From: DAOPXV01 sp964551445
GTDB taxonomy: Bacteria > Muiribacteriota > UBA9980
Length of the DNA: 64,000 nt
Direction: 5' to 3'
NCBI GenBank assembly: GCA_964551445.1
Contig: CAZKCG010000007.1
Coordinates: forward strand, 1 to 64,000
Below the pieces are notes generated by a model, which saw only the letters and a program-made list of their open reading frames with translations, was not told the DNA's origin and ran no database searches. Position numbers and translations under genes: made by a program. Shown here one piece after another: positions 1 to 8,705 of the stretch (the stretch's first letter is position 1; the number at the start of each line of letters is the position of its first letter).

Positions 1-10
1 TTTAACACTA

Positions 11-55
11 AAGAAAAAGGGGCCCCAGAAAGTTACCTTTCTAGACGGCCCCTTT
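11..55 (-). terminator. Rho-independent terminator of the M14 carboxypeptidase gene
   Basis: Arms AAAGGGGCC (16-24) and GGCCCCTTT (47-55) pair perfectly over 9 bp. The loop holds a smaller AGAAAG/CTTTCT hairpin around GTTAC. Read on the minus strand the stem is followed by a T-rich tail (A-run at 14-18), just past the stop codon at 98. The same architecture recurs at 26783-26826. Confidence 0.8.
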
Positions 56-97
56 ATCGTTAGACGAAATATCATTCGGCGTTATCCGCGAGAGCCT

Positions 98-2449
98 TTA
101 TTTTTGGATGATAGAAGCGGATCCGTTCTCAAGTTTTTTCTTTAAACCAGAAAACACGGGCGTTTTGATAACCGATGCCGGGTAACGCCTGGCCGAGAAT
201 ATCTCAACAAGCCTGTTCTCGAGTTCCCATAAGACGGCCGAACCCGACCTTCCGATGGACGAGACGAGAGCCGCCGGCGCGATCATGGGAAGTGCGATCT
301 TTTTCAAAAGCAGCTGCCTGTCGGATTCACGGCCTATTCCTTCGACGCCGAAAGCCAGAACTATGAGTTTTCCGGGATATGTCCCGACTTCGATACCCGC
401 CGAGCCCGATGAAACCGCGCCGCGGCCCGCGGAGTATTTCAATATGGTCTTCGCGCCGGCGAGAGGATCTATCTCGTCGGGAACCGTCTGATTCTGAGCG
501 CCTTCTTCGCCTTTCAAAGAGAACGAAATATCAGAAAGTCCGCCGGTGCCGGCAATATTAAAAACCAGGGTATTGTCTTTAACGAATTTAGCCTTAAGAT
601 ATTTAGCCAGCGACTCCGGATCGCGCTTGAAGCTGTATCCGGCGTCCTGGCCCGAAATTATAAGATTCAAGCCTGAATTCAAATATTTTTCGATCATTAT
701 GAGTTCGTCATCCGAAAGAAGCCCTTTCGAGTCCGCGCCGAAATACCATATCGCAAGCGGGTACTGTTTCATAAGGGTTTCAGGGAGATTACCGTATTTC
801 GCGACCGGCCAGACGTCAGACGCTATGCCTATCGCCGAAAGGCTTTTCTGATAATATTCATAGAGCGCGGCTTCCTTCGGGTCGCGGATATCCTGTATCA
901 GAAGGACCTTTGAGGGAACAGAGTTGAACCTGTACGCGAAACATTCCGGGTATCTGTATTTTTCGCCGCCGGCCGAAGTAAGCTCGATAAAATAATCGAC
1001 GGGGGTTCCGGGATCTGAAAGAACCGCGTGAAAAACTTCGCCGTCTTTTGAAAATGTCGTTCTTGTCTCTTTCCCGGCCGAATTACACACCAGCTCTATC
1101 GTTCTTATTTCAAGGAACGGATAAAACTTACGGTTTATTTCGCATGTGAAACCAAGATCACCCGGCGCTGAAGGCGAAAGTTTGGCGGTATGAATTATTG
1201 GATTGACCAGTTTTCCGCTCTTTTCGATGAGATACATCGCGCCCGGCAGATTTCTTCTGCATAGTTTTTCTATATTGACTTCTTCAGGGATGAATTCCTG
1301 GCCGAGTTCGACCGTGAAAGCGGCGCATTTTTTCTCGCCGTAAAGCCAGTCGGTGGTGTCGCCGGTCGTTATGTAAAGGTCGCTGGATTGCTGAGAAGTA
1401 TAGCTTATAAGTCTTCCTATCGTATCCGATATCTCCGTCAGGACAGCATCGTTGGCCGTGGAATACGTGTGGCCCCAGGGATGCAGAACGAGCTCGGAAT
1501 ATGAATGGTAGGTTACGCAGGCAACGAAATTCTTTGAATCGCAGAGGCTTTTCACGGCCGCTGCTTCGGGTTCCGAAAAAGCGCTCGCGCCGTGATAAGT
1601 ATCGTCATCGGTGTCCGAGGACGAACCCGCGCCGCCCCATTTGTAACCGTAGTTCCTGTTAAGATCGACGCCGAATTTTCCGTCGCCGTTATCGCGCCTG
1701 TTCTTGCGCCACATCTTGTAATTGGTCTGGGAATAAGTTATGCCGTCCGGATTTACCATCGGGACGAACCATATTTCGCGGCTTTCTATGAGTCTTGTCA
1801 CCGATCCGTCTTTTTTGTAGTTATTTACGAGGTGGTTTAAAATATAAAGCGATTGTTCCACGCTTATCCATTCGCGGGCATGATGGCCGCCCATTATAAG
1901 CACCTGTGTTTTTTCTGCGCCGCGACCGGCGGACGCAAGTGAATCGAATGAAGTTAAATTTTTCAACGGGGAGGTTTTTTCAAAAGCGCCGGCGCTTTTT
2001 ACTTTCGAACTCTTATCCGCGTCTGTCATAAGCCTTATCGCTATGATCTCACGGCCTTCTATAGACTGGCCGAGCGAGGTCATGGTAAGAAGTTCAGGAT
2101 GAGCAAGGCTCAACTGGTTGAGTTCTTCGCACATCTCATCGTAGGTGTGATATAAGCCTGCGCCGGGAGCGCCTTTTAAATGAGCGAACACATCGTCCGC
2201 GTCCTTATAGATAACGTTATACGAAATACCTTTCTTCGTAACGGCGCTTAATTTAGCCGTTTTGACGCATATATACGCCTTGCCGCCGCGGACGCCCATG
2301 ATATCGAGCGTTCCATCGGCCATAATGGACCTGTTCGTCCCCTTTGAAAGATCGACCTCGATTATCGACTGAGCCGCCGCGAACGCGGAAGCCGCCCAAA
2401 ACGAAATAAAACCTATAACGGCCATAATGACAAATAAACTTTTTTTCAT
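98..2449 (-). CDS. Secreted M14 zinc carboxypeptidase
   Basis: Exported metallocarboxypeptidase that should remove C-terminal residues from peptides outside the cytoplasm. A signal peptide covers residues 1-25 (ends AFAA). The M14 domain spans about 100-410: zinc ligands are in GGHHAREW (H190, E193) and H315 in TYHSYSEL, the substrate-binding Arg is in DLNRNY (262-267), and the likely catalytic Glu is E381 in TVELG. Residues 26-95 look like a propeptide or beta domain. Residues 420-783 form an extra C-terminal region with no recognised family. The total of 783 residues is nearly twice a minimal carboxypeptidase T. AGGGG lies 6-7 bases before the ATG. The gene is followed by a strong terminator. 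Family assignment is firm; substrate preference is not visible. Confidence 0.93.
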   Translation of the reverse strand: MKKSLFVIMAVIGFISFWAASAFAAAQSIIEVDLSKGTNRSIMADGTLDIMGVRGGKAYICVKTAKLSAVTKKGISYNVIYKDADDVFAHLKGAPGAGLYHTYDEMCEELNQLSLAHPELLTMTSLGQSIEGREIIAIRLMTDADKSSKVKSAGAFEKTSPLKNLTSFDSLASAGRGAEKTQVLIMGGHHAREWISVEQSLYILNHLVNNYKKDGSVTRLIESREIWFVPMVNPDGITYSQTNYKMWRKNRRDNGDGKFGVDLNRNYGYKWGGAGSSSDTDDDTYHGASAFSEPEAAAVKSLCDSKNFVACVTYHSYSELVLHPWGHTYSTANDAVLTEISDTIGRLISYTSQQSSDLYITTGDTTDWLYGEKKCAAFTVELGQEFIPEEVNIEKLCRRNLPGAMYLIEKSGKLVNPIIHTAKLSPSAPGDLGFTCEINRKFYPFLEIRTIELVCNSAGKETRTTFSKDGEVFHAVLSDPGTPVDYFIELTSAGGEKYRYPECFAYRFNSVPSKVLLIQDIRDPKEAALYEYYQKSLSAIGIASDVWPVAKYGNLPETLMKQYPLAIWYFGADSKGLLSDDELIMIEKYLNSGLNLIISGQDAGYSFKRDPESLAKYLKAKFVKDNTLVFNIAGTGGLSDISFSLKGEEGAQNQTVPDEIDPLAGAKTILKYSAGRGAVSSGSAGIEVGTYPGKLIVLAFGVEGIGRESDRQLLLKKIALPMIAPAALVSSIGRSGSAVLWELENRLVEIFSARRYPASVIKTPVFSGLKKKLENGSASIIQK

Positions 2450-2472
2450 TTCATACCCCTGTATTTTTATTA

Positions 2473-2600
2473 GTGAAGAGTGTAAAGTGGATAGTGAATA
2501 GTTGATGTGGCGGGCTTCGCCCGTCTTTTTGAAATCGGCCGCAAAGCGGCGACCGAAACTATTCTCTATTCCCTATTCTCTTTTATCTTATATCTACTCT
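2473..2600. repeat. Inverted heptamer-repeat element, copy A
   Basis: The left arm (2473-2507) is five 7-base units in exact phase, consensus GTGAATA, last unit starting GTTG. The right arm (2559-2600) is six phased 7-base units, consensus CTATTCT, which is the reverse complement pattern. The core (2508-2558) has two small GC hairpins, CGGGC-TTC-GCCCG and CCGC-AAA-GCGG. It fills most of the spacer between the carboxypeptidase and beta-glucosidase genes. Related copies are at 5528, 7295, 59387 and 62715. Confidence 0.8.
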
Positions 2601-2636
2601 TTTATTTAGTTTTTCACTTTAAACTTATAGTTGACC

Positions 2637-4118
2637 TTATTTTTTATCCATTGATTCGATGATACGGACCTTGTCAGCCTTGTCTTCTCCGGCTCCGTAA
2701 ACCGATCTGAACATAGCTTCGTTCAATCCGTTATTTCTGCAAACCTCGGTATAAAAAGCTCCGCCTTCAGTCAGCGAACGCTTTTGAGTCGCGTAATCAA
2801 CCGAATACAGGCCGAAGCGTTTTCCAAAACCTTCTGCCCACTCGAAATTATCCATGAAAGACCAGTGGATATAGCCGGCGACGCGGACGCCGTCATTCAT
2901 GGCTTTTTTCAGCTGAATAAGATGGTCGGCCAGAAATTTGACCCTTTTTTTGCCCGAAGAATCGGCTATGCCGTTCTCGGTTATAAATATCGGAAGATCG
3001 TATTGTTTAACGGCCATCATAACTTTATAGAGGCCCTCGGGGTATATCTCCCAGCCCATGTCGGTATAATCCGGACCTGACGCGGAAGCTTCAGCTGCCC
3101 GGGAAGCGGCGCCCGCCGTCTGCATGCCTGAGAGCGGATCCGTTATTGAAAGATTTATTTTCATTCTGGTATAATAGTTTATTCCGATATAATCGAGCGT
3201 TCCGGGTTCCTTCGGAAAGATCTCGAACGATCTCCCGTCGAAGATGCCTTTTATTTTGGACATATCGAATCTGCCGGTCGTTAAGGCGTCTAAAACGATC
3301 TGATTCGCTGCATAATTGAGCGTTTCTGAAACAAACACATTAACGGAGTTTTTGGGATCGCCCGGCATCATGGGGCAATAATTTGTTACTATTCCGACCG
3401 ACGCGCATATCCCGTCGCCGTCGGCGTCTTTAATATCGGCCGCTTTTATCGCGCGATACGCCGCGCCATGCGCCCTGACAAGGTTTCCAAGGACTATGCG
3501 GTATTTAATGATATTGAATTTTTCACCCGGAGGCCACATTCCGTTGAGATAACCGGCGGAAGTATAAACGGTCGGCTCGTTGTGGGTGGTCCACATATCG
3601 ATCATATCGCCATATTCGGAGGCCATTTTTTCGCAGAAGCGGGTATAATGTTTCAGCGTTTCACTGCTGCACCAGCCGCCTTTTTTAACGATCCATAAAG
3701 GCAGGGTGAAATGAAACAGCGTTACCATGGGTTTAAGGCCGCGTTTTTTAAGTTCGGCGAAGTAACGCCTGTAATGTTCGATCGCGTTATTATCATATAC
3801 GCCTTCTGACGGTTCTATCCTTGACCACTCTATGGAGGTCCTGAAGATCTTTACGCCGAGCGCAGAGGCGAGATCGAAATCAGTTTCGTAGCGGTTGAAA
3901 TGATCGCAGGCGGCGCCGCATTCGTCTTTTACCTTTCCGGGGAGCTTTTCGAATTCATACCAGTTGCTGTTTGAGTTCCCGCCCTCGACCTGATAGGCCG
4001 CGACGGCGGCGCCCCACGCGAAATTTTCAGGGAATTTTATTTCTTCGCCGGAAGCGAAAGGCGCGTTCATAAGAAATAGAAATGAAATCGCTGATATTAC
4101 AAGGCATTTTACTTTCAT
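2637..4118 (-). CDS. Exported GH1 family beta-glucosidase
   Basis: Retaining beta-glycosidase of family GH1, which hydrolyses beta-linked glucosides or galactosides. The acid/base Glu is E181 in HNEP, and the nucleophile Glu is E381 in ITENG. The substrate-site signature WSRIEP lies near residues 98-103. Length (493) is normal for the family plus a leader. The unusual point is an apparent N-terminal signal peptide, residues 1-24 (hydrophobic core ISAISFLFLMNAPFAS), since most GH1 enzymes are cytoplasmic. GGGAGG sits just before the ATG. It is divergent from the xylFGH-type sugar transporter, which suggests oligosaccharide cleavage outside the inner membrane followed by monosaccharide uptake (inference). 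A loop around 330-350 is Ala/Ser-rich. Confidence 0.93.
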   Translation of the reverse strand: MKVKCLVISAISFLFLMNAPFASGEEIKFPENFAWGAAVAAYQVEGGNSNSNWYEFEKLPGKVKDECGAACDHFNRYETDFDLASALGVKIFRTSIEWSRIEPSEGVYDNNAIEHYRRYFAELKKRGLKPMVTLFHFTLPLWIVKKGGWCSSETLKHYTRFCEKMASEYGDMIDMWTTHNEPTVYTSAGYLNGMWPPGEKFNIIKYRIVLGNLVRAHGAAYRAIKAADIKDADGDGICASVGIVTNYCPMMPGDPKNSVNVFVSETLNYAANQIVLDALTTGRFDMSKIKGIFDGRSFEIFPKEPGTLDYIGINYYTRMKINLSITDPLSGMQTAGAASRAAEASASGPDYTDMGWEIYPEGLYKVMMAVKQYDLPIFITENGIADSSGKKRVKFLADHLIQLKKAMNDGVRVAGYIHWSFMDNFEWAEGFGKRFGLYSVDYATQKRSLTEGGAFYTEVCRNNGLNEAMFRSVYGAGEDKADKVRIIESMDKK

Positions 4119-4172
4119 GCGATCCTCCCGTCATTTATTATCATATATATTAACAATAAAAGTATAATATCA

Positions 4173-4201
4173 ATTATACTAAATCGCCGTTTTAATTTCA
4201 A
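4173..4201 (-). promoter_or_regulatory. Sigma70-type promoter for the GH1 gene
   Basis: On the minus strand: TTGAAA (4201-4196), 17-base spacer, TATAAT (4178-4173). It lies about 55 bases before the start codon at 4118. Confidence 0.65.
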
Positions 4202-4248
4202 GTCAATGTCAATTTTAATTAAAATGCGTAGATATTGTTTAAAACCCA

Positions 4249-4268
4249 ATGGAAAAAATAGTTTCCAT
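4249..4268. promoter_or_regulatory. Operator-like inverted repeat
   Basis: ATGGAAA (4249-4255) and TTTCCAT (4262-4268) form a perfect 7-base inverted repeat with a 6-base spacer, between the two divergent promoters. A third ATGGAAA occurs near 4317. It could be bound by a sugar-responsive repressor, but no cognate regulator is encoded nearby. Confidence 0.35.
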
Positions 4269-4380
4269 GAACCTTACGGAAGTTTTCACTCCGCCTTCTA
4301 TCACTGCTCTCTGAAAATGGAAAGTTGTAGTATACAGTTCTTTCATCATGACCGCGAAAAAAAGGTATCATTTATAATTA

Positions 4381-4409
4381 TTGAACCCTTTTTTTCTTTG
4401 TGATATAAT
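4381..4409 (+). promoter_or_regulatory. Promoter of the xylFGH-type operon
   Basis: TTGAAC (4381-4386), 17-base spacer, TATAAT (4404-4409). The start codon at 4462 is 53 bases downstream, preceded by GGAGG (4451-4455). Confidence 0.7.
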
Positions 4410-4461
4410 TATTAAAATTTTTAAAAAACATTAAATATTCAAATAATAATGGAGGACAATC

Positions 4462-5484
4462 ATGAAAGAAACAAAGATCACGGCGGTTATAATGACGGCC
4501 ATCGCACTGACCATTTTTTCGACATCTTTCGCGTTCGCTCAGGCCAAAATAACCGTAGGAGTTTCTCTCCCGACGCAGCGAGAAGAAAGATGGGTAAAGG
4601 ACGCGGAATATCTTCAGGCCGAGGCCAAAAAAGCCGGCCTGGAAATGAAGCTTCAGATATCCGATAACGACGCCATAAAACAGGTCGCCCAGTGCGAGAA
4701 TCTTTTCGCCCAGAATATAAACGTTTTGATAATCGCCCCCCACGACGCCGAAGGCGCGGCCGCTATCGTTGAAAAAGCCCATAAGGCTGGAATAAAGGTC
4801 ATCTCATACGACAGACTTATTAAAAATTGCGACGCCGACCTTTACATATCCTTTGATAACGTCAAAGTCGGCGAACTTCAGGGAAAATACATAACCGACA
4901 CGGTCCCGAAAGGAAACTATATAGTCCTTGCCGGCTCCCCTACCGACAACAACGCGACGCTTTTTAAAGAAGGCGCCATGAAATTCATAAAACCTAAAGC
5001 TGACACCGGCGAGATCAAGATCGTCATGGAACAGGCGATAAAAGACTGGCAGCCCATCGAAGCCATGAAGATAGTCGAAAACGCTCTGATGGCGAACGAT
5101 AACAAGATCGACGCGGTCCTTGCCCCCAATGACGGCACAGCCGGCGGCGTCATACAGGCCCTCGCCGCCCAGAAACTCGACGGAAAGGTAACCGTTACCG
5201 GACAGGACGCCGAACTCTCGGGCGCTCAGAGGATCGTCGAAGGCTCACAGGCCATGACCGTTTTCAAAGACACCAGAAAACTCGCCGTTTCGGCGATCGA
5301 AGCGGCCGTCAAACTCGCCGGAAACACGGACCCCGGGGCGAACAGTAAAGTAAATAACGGCAAGATCGACGTTCCTTCGATACTTTTGACGCCCGTCGCT
5401 GTCGATAAAAAGAATATAGACAAGGAACTAATAGAAAGCGGATACCTCAAAAAAGAAGACGTTTATAAGAACGTTAAAAAATAA
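4462..5484 (+). CDS. xylF: Xylose/glucose-type ABC transporter substrate-binding protein
   Basis: Periplasmic type I sugar-binding protein of the XylF group, which delivers a pentose or hexose to the XylH permease. A signal peptide spans residues 1-27 (ends FAFAQA). The mature start ITVGVSLPTQREERW is typical of the family, as are NVLIIAPHDAEGAA, ISYDRLIKN, a DNVKVGELQG stretch and the late TGQDAELSGAQRI segment. The length of 340 is usual. It is the first gene of the operon. A heptamer-repeat element separates it from the ATPase gene, so binding-protein mRNA may be made or kept in excess (inference). The sugar cannot be read from sequence; the divergent beta-glucosidase would fit glucose as well as xylose. 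Confidence 0.9.
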   Translation: MKETKITAVIMTAIALTIFSTSFAFAQAKITVGVSLPTQREERWVKDAEYLQAEAKKAGLEMKLQISDNDAIKQVAQCENLFAQNINVLIIAPHDAEGAAAIVEKAHKAGIKVISYDRLIKNCDADLYISFDNVKVGELQGKYITDTVPKGNYIVLAGSPTDNNATLFKEGAMKFIKPKADTGEIKIVMEQAIKDWQPIEAMKIVENALMANDNKIDAVLAPNDGTAGGVIQALAAQKLDGKVTVTGQDAELSGAQRIVEGSQAMTVFKDTRKLAVSAIEAAVKLAGNTDPGANSKVNNGKIDVPSILLTPVAVDKKNIDKELIESGYLKKEDVYKNVKK

Positions 5485-5527
5485 TATTCCTTCTTATTTT
5501 GCATGGGTAAATTTGGTTAATTAGTAA

Positions 5528-5719
5528 GTTGAAAGTTGAGAGTTGAAAGTTGGTCGCCTTTCACCGTCCCTGGTTTCGACGACACCCGGAACATCGCGTT
5601 CCTTGAGAACTAAAGGAATTTTTAATAATTTTAATAGGAGGGTTAGTTCTCTAAACGCTATTTTTATAAGTAAAGATTAATCCACAACTCTTCACTCTCC
5701 GTTCTCAACTCTCCACTAT
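5528..5719. repeat. Inverted heptamer-repeat element, copy B
   Basis: Left arm (5528-5555): four phased units of consensus GTTGAAA. Right arm (5685-5719): five phased units of consensus CAACTCT, the complement pattern. The core of about 130 bases is longer than in copy A and has no clear GC hairpin. It lies inside the sugar ABC operon, between the binding-protein and ATPase genes. Confidence 0.75.
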
Positions 5720-5778
5720 TATAATGTTTCACATACAAAAGCTGAAAAAGCCAAAATTAATAAAACAGGCGGAATAAA

Positions 5779-7293
5779 ATGAGCGGATATGCTCTTGAAA
5801 TGAAAGATATAGGAAAAAGCTTTCCCGGCGTCAGGGCGCTCGACGAAGTGACCTTCAGCGTCAAAACTGCCGAGATACACGCGCTCGTCGGCGAGAACGG
5901 CGCGGGAAAATCTACGCTCATGAAGATATTGAGCGGTATCTATCCATCCGGTTCCTACGACGGCGAAATATTCATAGGCGGCCAGCCGAAAAAATTCGAC
6001 TGCACCAAAGACAGCGAAAAAGCAGGGATCGCGATCATATATCAGGAACTGGCGCTCGTGAAACAGTTAACGGTGTGTGAAAATATATTTCTCGGATCCG
6101 AGATAGCTCAAAACGGCGTTATAGACTGGGATGAATCATACATGAAAGCCGCCGCGGCACTGAAACGGGTAGGTTTAAACGTCAGCCCTTCCGAAAAAGT
6201 AATAAATCTGGGCGTCGGCGAACAACAGCTGGTCGAGATCGCAAAAGCCCTCGCCAAGGACGCGGCGATACTGATACTCGACGAACCCACCGCGGCGCTT
6301 ACCGAAAGCGAAGCCGAAAACCTTTTGAACATCTTAAAAGAGCTGCGTTTATCCGGCGTCACATGCGTTTATATATCGCACAGGCTCAAAGAGATATTCG
6401 AAATAGCCGACAGAATAACCGTTCTGCGAGACGGTTCCGTCGTATGCACCGAAAACAAAACCGATATGAGCGAAGATAAGCTTATAGCCAGAATGGTCGG
6501 CCGCGAGCTGACGCAGATATACCCCAAAAAAACCAGAACGGCCGGAGATGTCCTTCTGGAAATAACCGACTGGACGGTCTACGATCCGGCGATAGACGAA
6601 ATAGCCGTCGACAAAGCCAGCCTTAAACTTCGAAAAGGCGAGATACTCGGCATAGCCGGGCTTATCGGCGCGGGCCGCACGGAACTTGTGATGAGCCTTT
6701 TCGGCGCCTGGGGAAGGATAACATCCGGCGCCATTACGCTCGAAGGAAAAAAACTCGATCTCAGATGCGCCGGAGACGCCATAAAAGCCGGAATAAGCCT
6801 GGTTTCAGAGGACAGAAAGCGCTACGGCCTCGTCCTTTCCATGGATATCATGCGCAACATCTCCCTGGCCAGCCTTTCGTCCATCTCAAATAACGGCGTC
6901 ATCGACGGGAACGAGGATATAAAACACGCCGAAAAATACGTTTCAGAGCTGCGCGTAAAAACACCGTCCATCGAACAGAAAGTGATGAACCTTTCCGGCG
7001 GCAACCAGCAGAAGGTCGTTCTGGGAAAATGGCGCATGACCGGGCCGAAGGTCCTGATCCTCGACGAACCGACGCGCGGCATCGACGTGGGGGCTAAATT
7101 TGAGATCTACACGATAATAAATGAACTCGTCGACCGCGGCGTCGGCGTGATAATAATATCGTCGGAACTTCCGGAGGTCCTCGGAATGTGTGATCGAGTG
7201 CTCGTCATGCACGAAGGGCGTTTCACCGGAGAACTTTCGGGAAAAGACGCAACGCAGGAAAAAGTCATGTATCACGCGACCGGCGGACGCTGA
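5779..7293 (+). CDS. xylG: Sugar ABC transporter ATP-binding protein
   Basis: Double ATPase of a monosaccharide ABC importer (XylG/MglA/RbsA group) that energises uptake at the inner membrane. The first nucleotide-binding domain has Walker A GENGAGKST (38-46), a degenerate signature VGEQQ and Walker B ILILDEPTAAL. The second half has a degenerate Walker A (GLIGAGRTE), a full signature LSGGNQQKV and Walker B VLILDEPTRGID. This asymmetry is normal for the family, as is the length of 504. AGGCGG precedes the ATG. It lies between the binding protein and the permease; heptamer-repeat elements occupy both flanking spacers. Confidence 0.95.
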   Translation: MSGYALEMKDIGKSFPGVRALDEVTFSVKTAEIHALVGENGAGKSTLMKILSGIYPSGSYDGEIFIGGQPKKFDCTKDSEKAGIAIIYQELALVKQLTVCENIFLGSEIAQNGVIDWDESYMKAAAALKRVGLNVSPSEKVINLGVGEQQLVEIAKALAKDAAILILDEPTAALTESEAENLLNILKELRLSGVTCVYISHRLKEIFEIADRITVLRDGSVVCTENKTDMSEDKLIARMVGRELTQIYPKKTRTAGDVLLEITDWTVYDPAIDEIAVDKASLKLRKGEILGIAGLIGAGRTELVMSLFGAWGRITSGAITLEGKKLDLRCAGDAIKAGISLVSEDRKRYGLVLSMDIMRNISLASLSSISNNGVIDGNEDIKHAEKYVSELRVKTPSIEQKVMNLSGGNQQKVVLGKWRMTGPKVLILDEPTRGIDVGAKFEIYTIINELVDRGVGVIIISSELPEVLGMCDRVLVMHEGRFTGELSGKDATQEKVMYHATGGR

Positions 7294-7294
7294 A

Positions 7295-7441
7295 ACAGAG
7301 AATAGTGATAAAAGAATAGAGAACAGATGTGGAACGGCGCGCTATTGATAACGCAAGAATGTGAATAACATACAGGACCATTTAAAAATGGCGGCCGAAG
7401 GCCGCGGCCTGAACTATTCTCTATTCGCTATTATCTATTCA
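7295..7441. repeat. Inverted heptamer-repeat element, copy C
   Basis: Left arm (7295-7329): five phased units, consensus ATAGAGA. Right arm (7414-7441): four phased units, consensus CTATTCT. The core includes a CGGCC-GAA-GGCCG hairpin. It starts 2 bases after the ATPase stop codon and ends 74 bases before the permease ATG, so it would be transcribed within the operon and could fold into a long hairpin. Confidence 0.78.
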
Positions 7442-7514
7442 CTTAAATATATCGTTCCCGGTAAAAAACATCAAATAGCCTAAAACATATAAATATTCAA
7501 AAAGGATGATATAG

Positions 7515-8705
7515 ATGAACGACGCCAAAAACATTTCAATGACGGAAGTTATTAAGGACTCCTTCAAAAAGAATTTCAGGCAGTACACGATGCTCATAGC
7601 GTTAGTCGCCATCGGGACCATTTTCGCGATACTGACGAAGGGCGTCTTCATTTTTCCGCGAAACCTCTCGAATCTTTTCCTTCAGACCGTCCCCGTCGCG
7701 ATAGTCGCCGTCGGAATGACGCTTGTCATAATCACAGGAAATATCGACCTTTCGGTCGGTTCCGTCGCGGGATTCGCCGGAGCCGTAGCGGCGGTGCTTC
7801 AGGTCAAATATCAGCTCGGACCGGTTCCGGCCATAATCGCGACACTCGGTGTCGGCCTCGCGATCGGAGCGTGGCACGGTTTCTGGATCGCCTATCAGAA
7901 AGTGCCAGCTTTTATCGTTACTTTAGCCAGCATGATGGCCGTGCGCGGCGCGATACTCGGCATCACGGGCGGCTCCACCATAAGCCCGATGAAGGACGGC
8001 TTCAAATCGATCGGGCAGGATTATCTTCCGGGACTCTTTTTCGCCGGGCCGAAATTCAACGACACAAGCCTTATTTTCGCGATCGCTTTTATCCTGCTCT
8101 TCGTTTTCTTCGATATGCGCAAGCGGCAGAAAAGGATAAAATACGGTTTCGATGTCCTTCCGCTCCCGCTGCAGCTGGTTAAGATCACCGGCATCTCGGC
8201 CGCCATGGCCGCTTTTTTCTCGATCATGATATTCGGCGAAGGCATCCCCTACTGCGTCCTTCTTCTTCTAGGCATAGTCGTCCTGTTCAACTTCATCGCG
8301 AACGACACCGTTTTCGGGCGCCACCTCTACGCCATCGGCGGAAACATAGACGCTGCGAGATTATCCGGAATCAACACCGCATGGCGCGTAATGATGCTCT
8401 ACATGATATTCGGCGTGCTTACAGCCGTATCCGGAATAGTTTTCACCGCAAGGCTTAACGCGGCCACCACGTCGGCCGGGACCAACCTCGAGCTCGACGC
8501 GATAGCCGCCGCGGTCATCGGCGGAACGAGCCTCATGGGCGGCGAGGGAACGATATTCGGCGCGGTCGTCGGCGCGCTCATCATGGCGAGCCTCGATAAC
8601 GGAATGAGCATAATGAACATGGACATAACCTATCAATACATAATCAAGGGCATGATCCTCCTCCTCGCCGTCTGGGTCGATATCGCCACGAGAAAAAAAG
8701 CCTGA
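7515..8705 (+). CDS. xylH: Sugar ABC transporter permease
   Basis: Integral inner-membrane permease of the XylH/RbsC/MglC class, pairing with the ATPase at 5779. It has about ten hydrophobic segments. Family landmarks are VGMTLVIITGNIDLSVGS near the N terminus, the GRHLYAIGGN motif, and the C-terminal IGGTSLMGGEGTIFGAVVGA stretch. The length of 396 fits XylH, which is longer than RbsC. AAAGG stands 10 bases before the ATG. Its TGA overlaps the ATG of the next gene, so the CPBP protease gene is translationally coupled to it. Confidence 0.93.
   Translation: MNDAKNISMTEVIKDSFKKNFRQYTMLIALVAIGTIFAILTKGVFIFPRNLSNLFLQTVPVAIVAVGMTLVIITGNIDLSVGSVAGFAGAVAAVLQVKYQLGPVPAIIATLGVGLAIGAWHGFWIAYQKVPAFIVTLASMMAVRGAILGITGGSTISPMKDGFKSIGQDYLPGLFFAGPKFNDTSLIFAIAFILLFVFFDMRKRQKRIKYGFDVLPLPLQLVKITGISAAMAAFFSIMIFGEGIPYCVLLLLGIVVLFNFIANDTVFGRHLYAIGGNIDAARLSGINTAWRVMMLYMIFGVLTAVSGIVFTARLNAATTSAGTNLELDAIAAAVIGGTSLMGGEGTIFGAVVGALIMASLDNGMSIMNMDITYQYIIKGMILLLAVWVDIATRKKA

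Larger units (their letters stand above)
4119..4461. other. Divergent regulatory region, beta-glucosidase / sugar ABC operon
   Basis: 343 bases without a convincing gene. It holds back-to-back promoters (4173-4201 minus, 4381-4409 plus) and an inverted repeat at 4249-4268. A 65-codon open frame at 4206-4403 runs into the plus promoter and is not credible. Confidence 0.7.

Noticed and set aside
2473..2600. CRISPR array or transposon end
   Set aside because: The units are only 7 bases with no spacers between them, arms are inverted, there is no cas gene or transposase, and no target-site duplication is visible.
4206..4403. 65-codon frame in the divergent regulatory region
   Set aside because: No ribosome site, runs into the plus-strand promoter at 4381-4409, and its composition is unlike neighbouring genes.
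4378..4782. 134-codon minus-strand frame
   Set aside because: Antisense to the start of the sugar-binding protein gene, which has a signal peptide, ribosome site and promoter.
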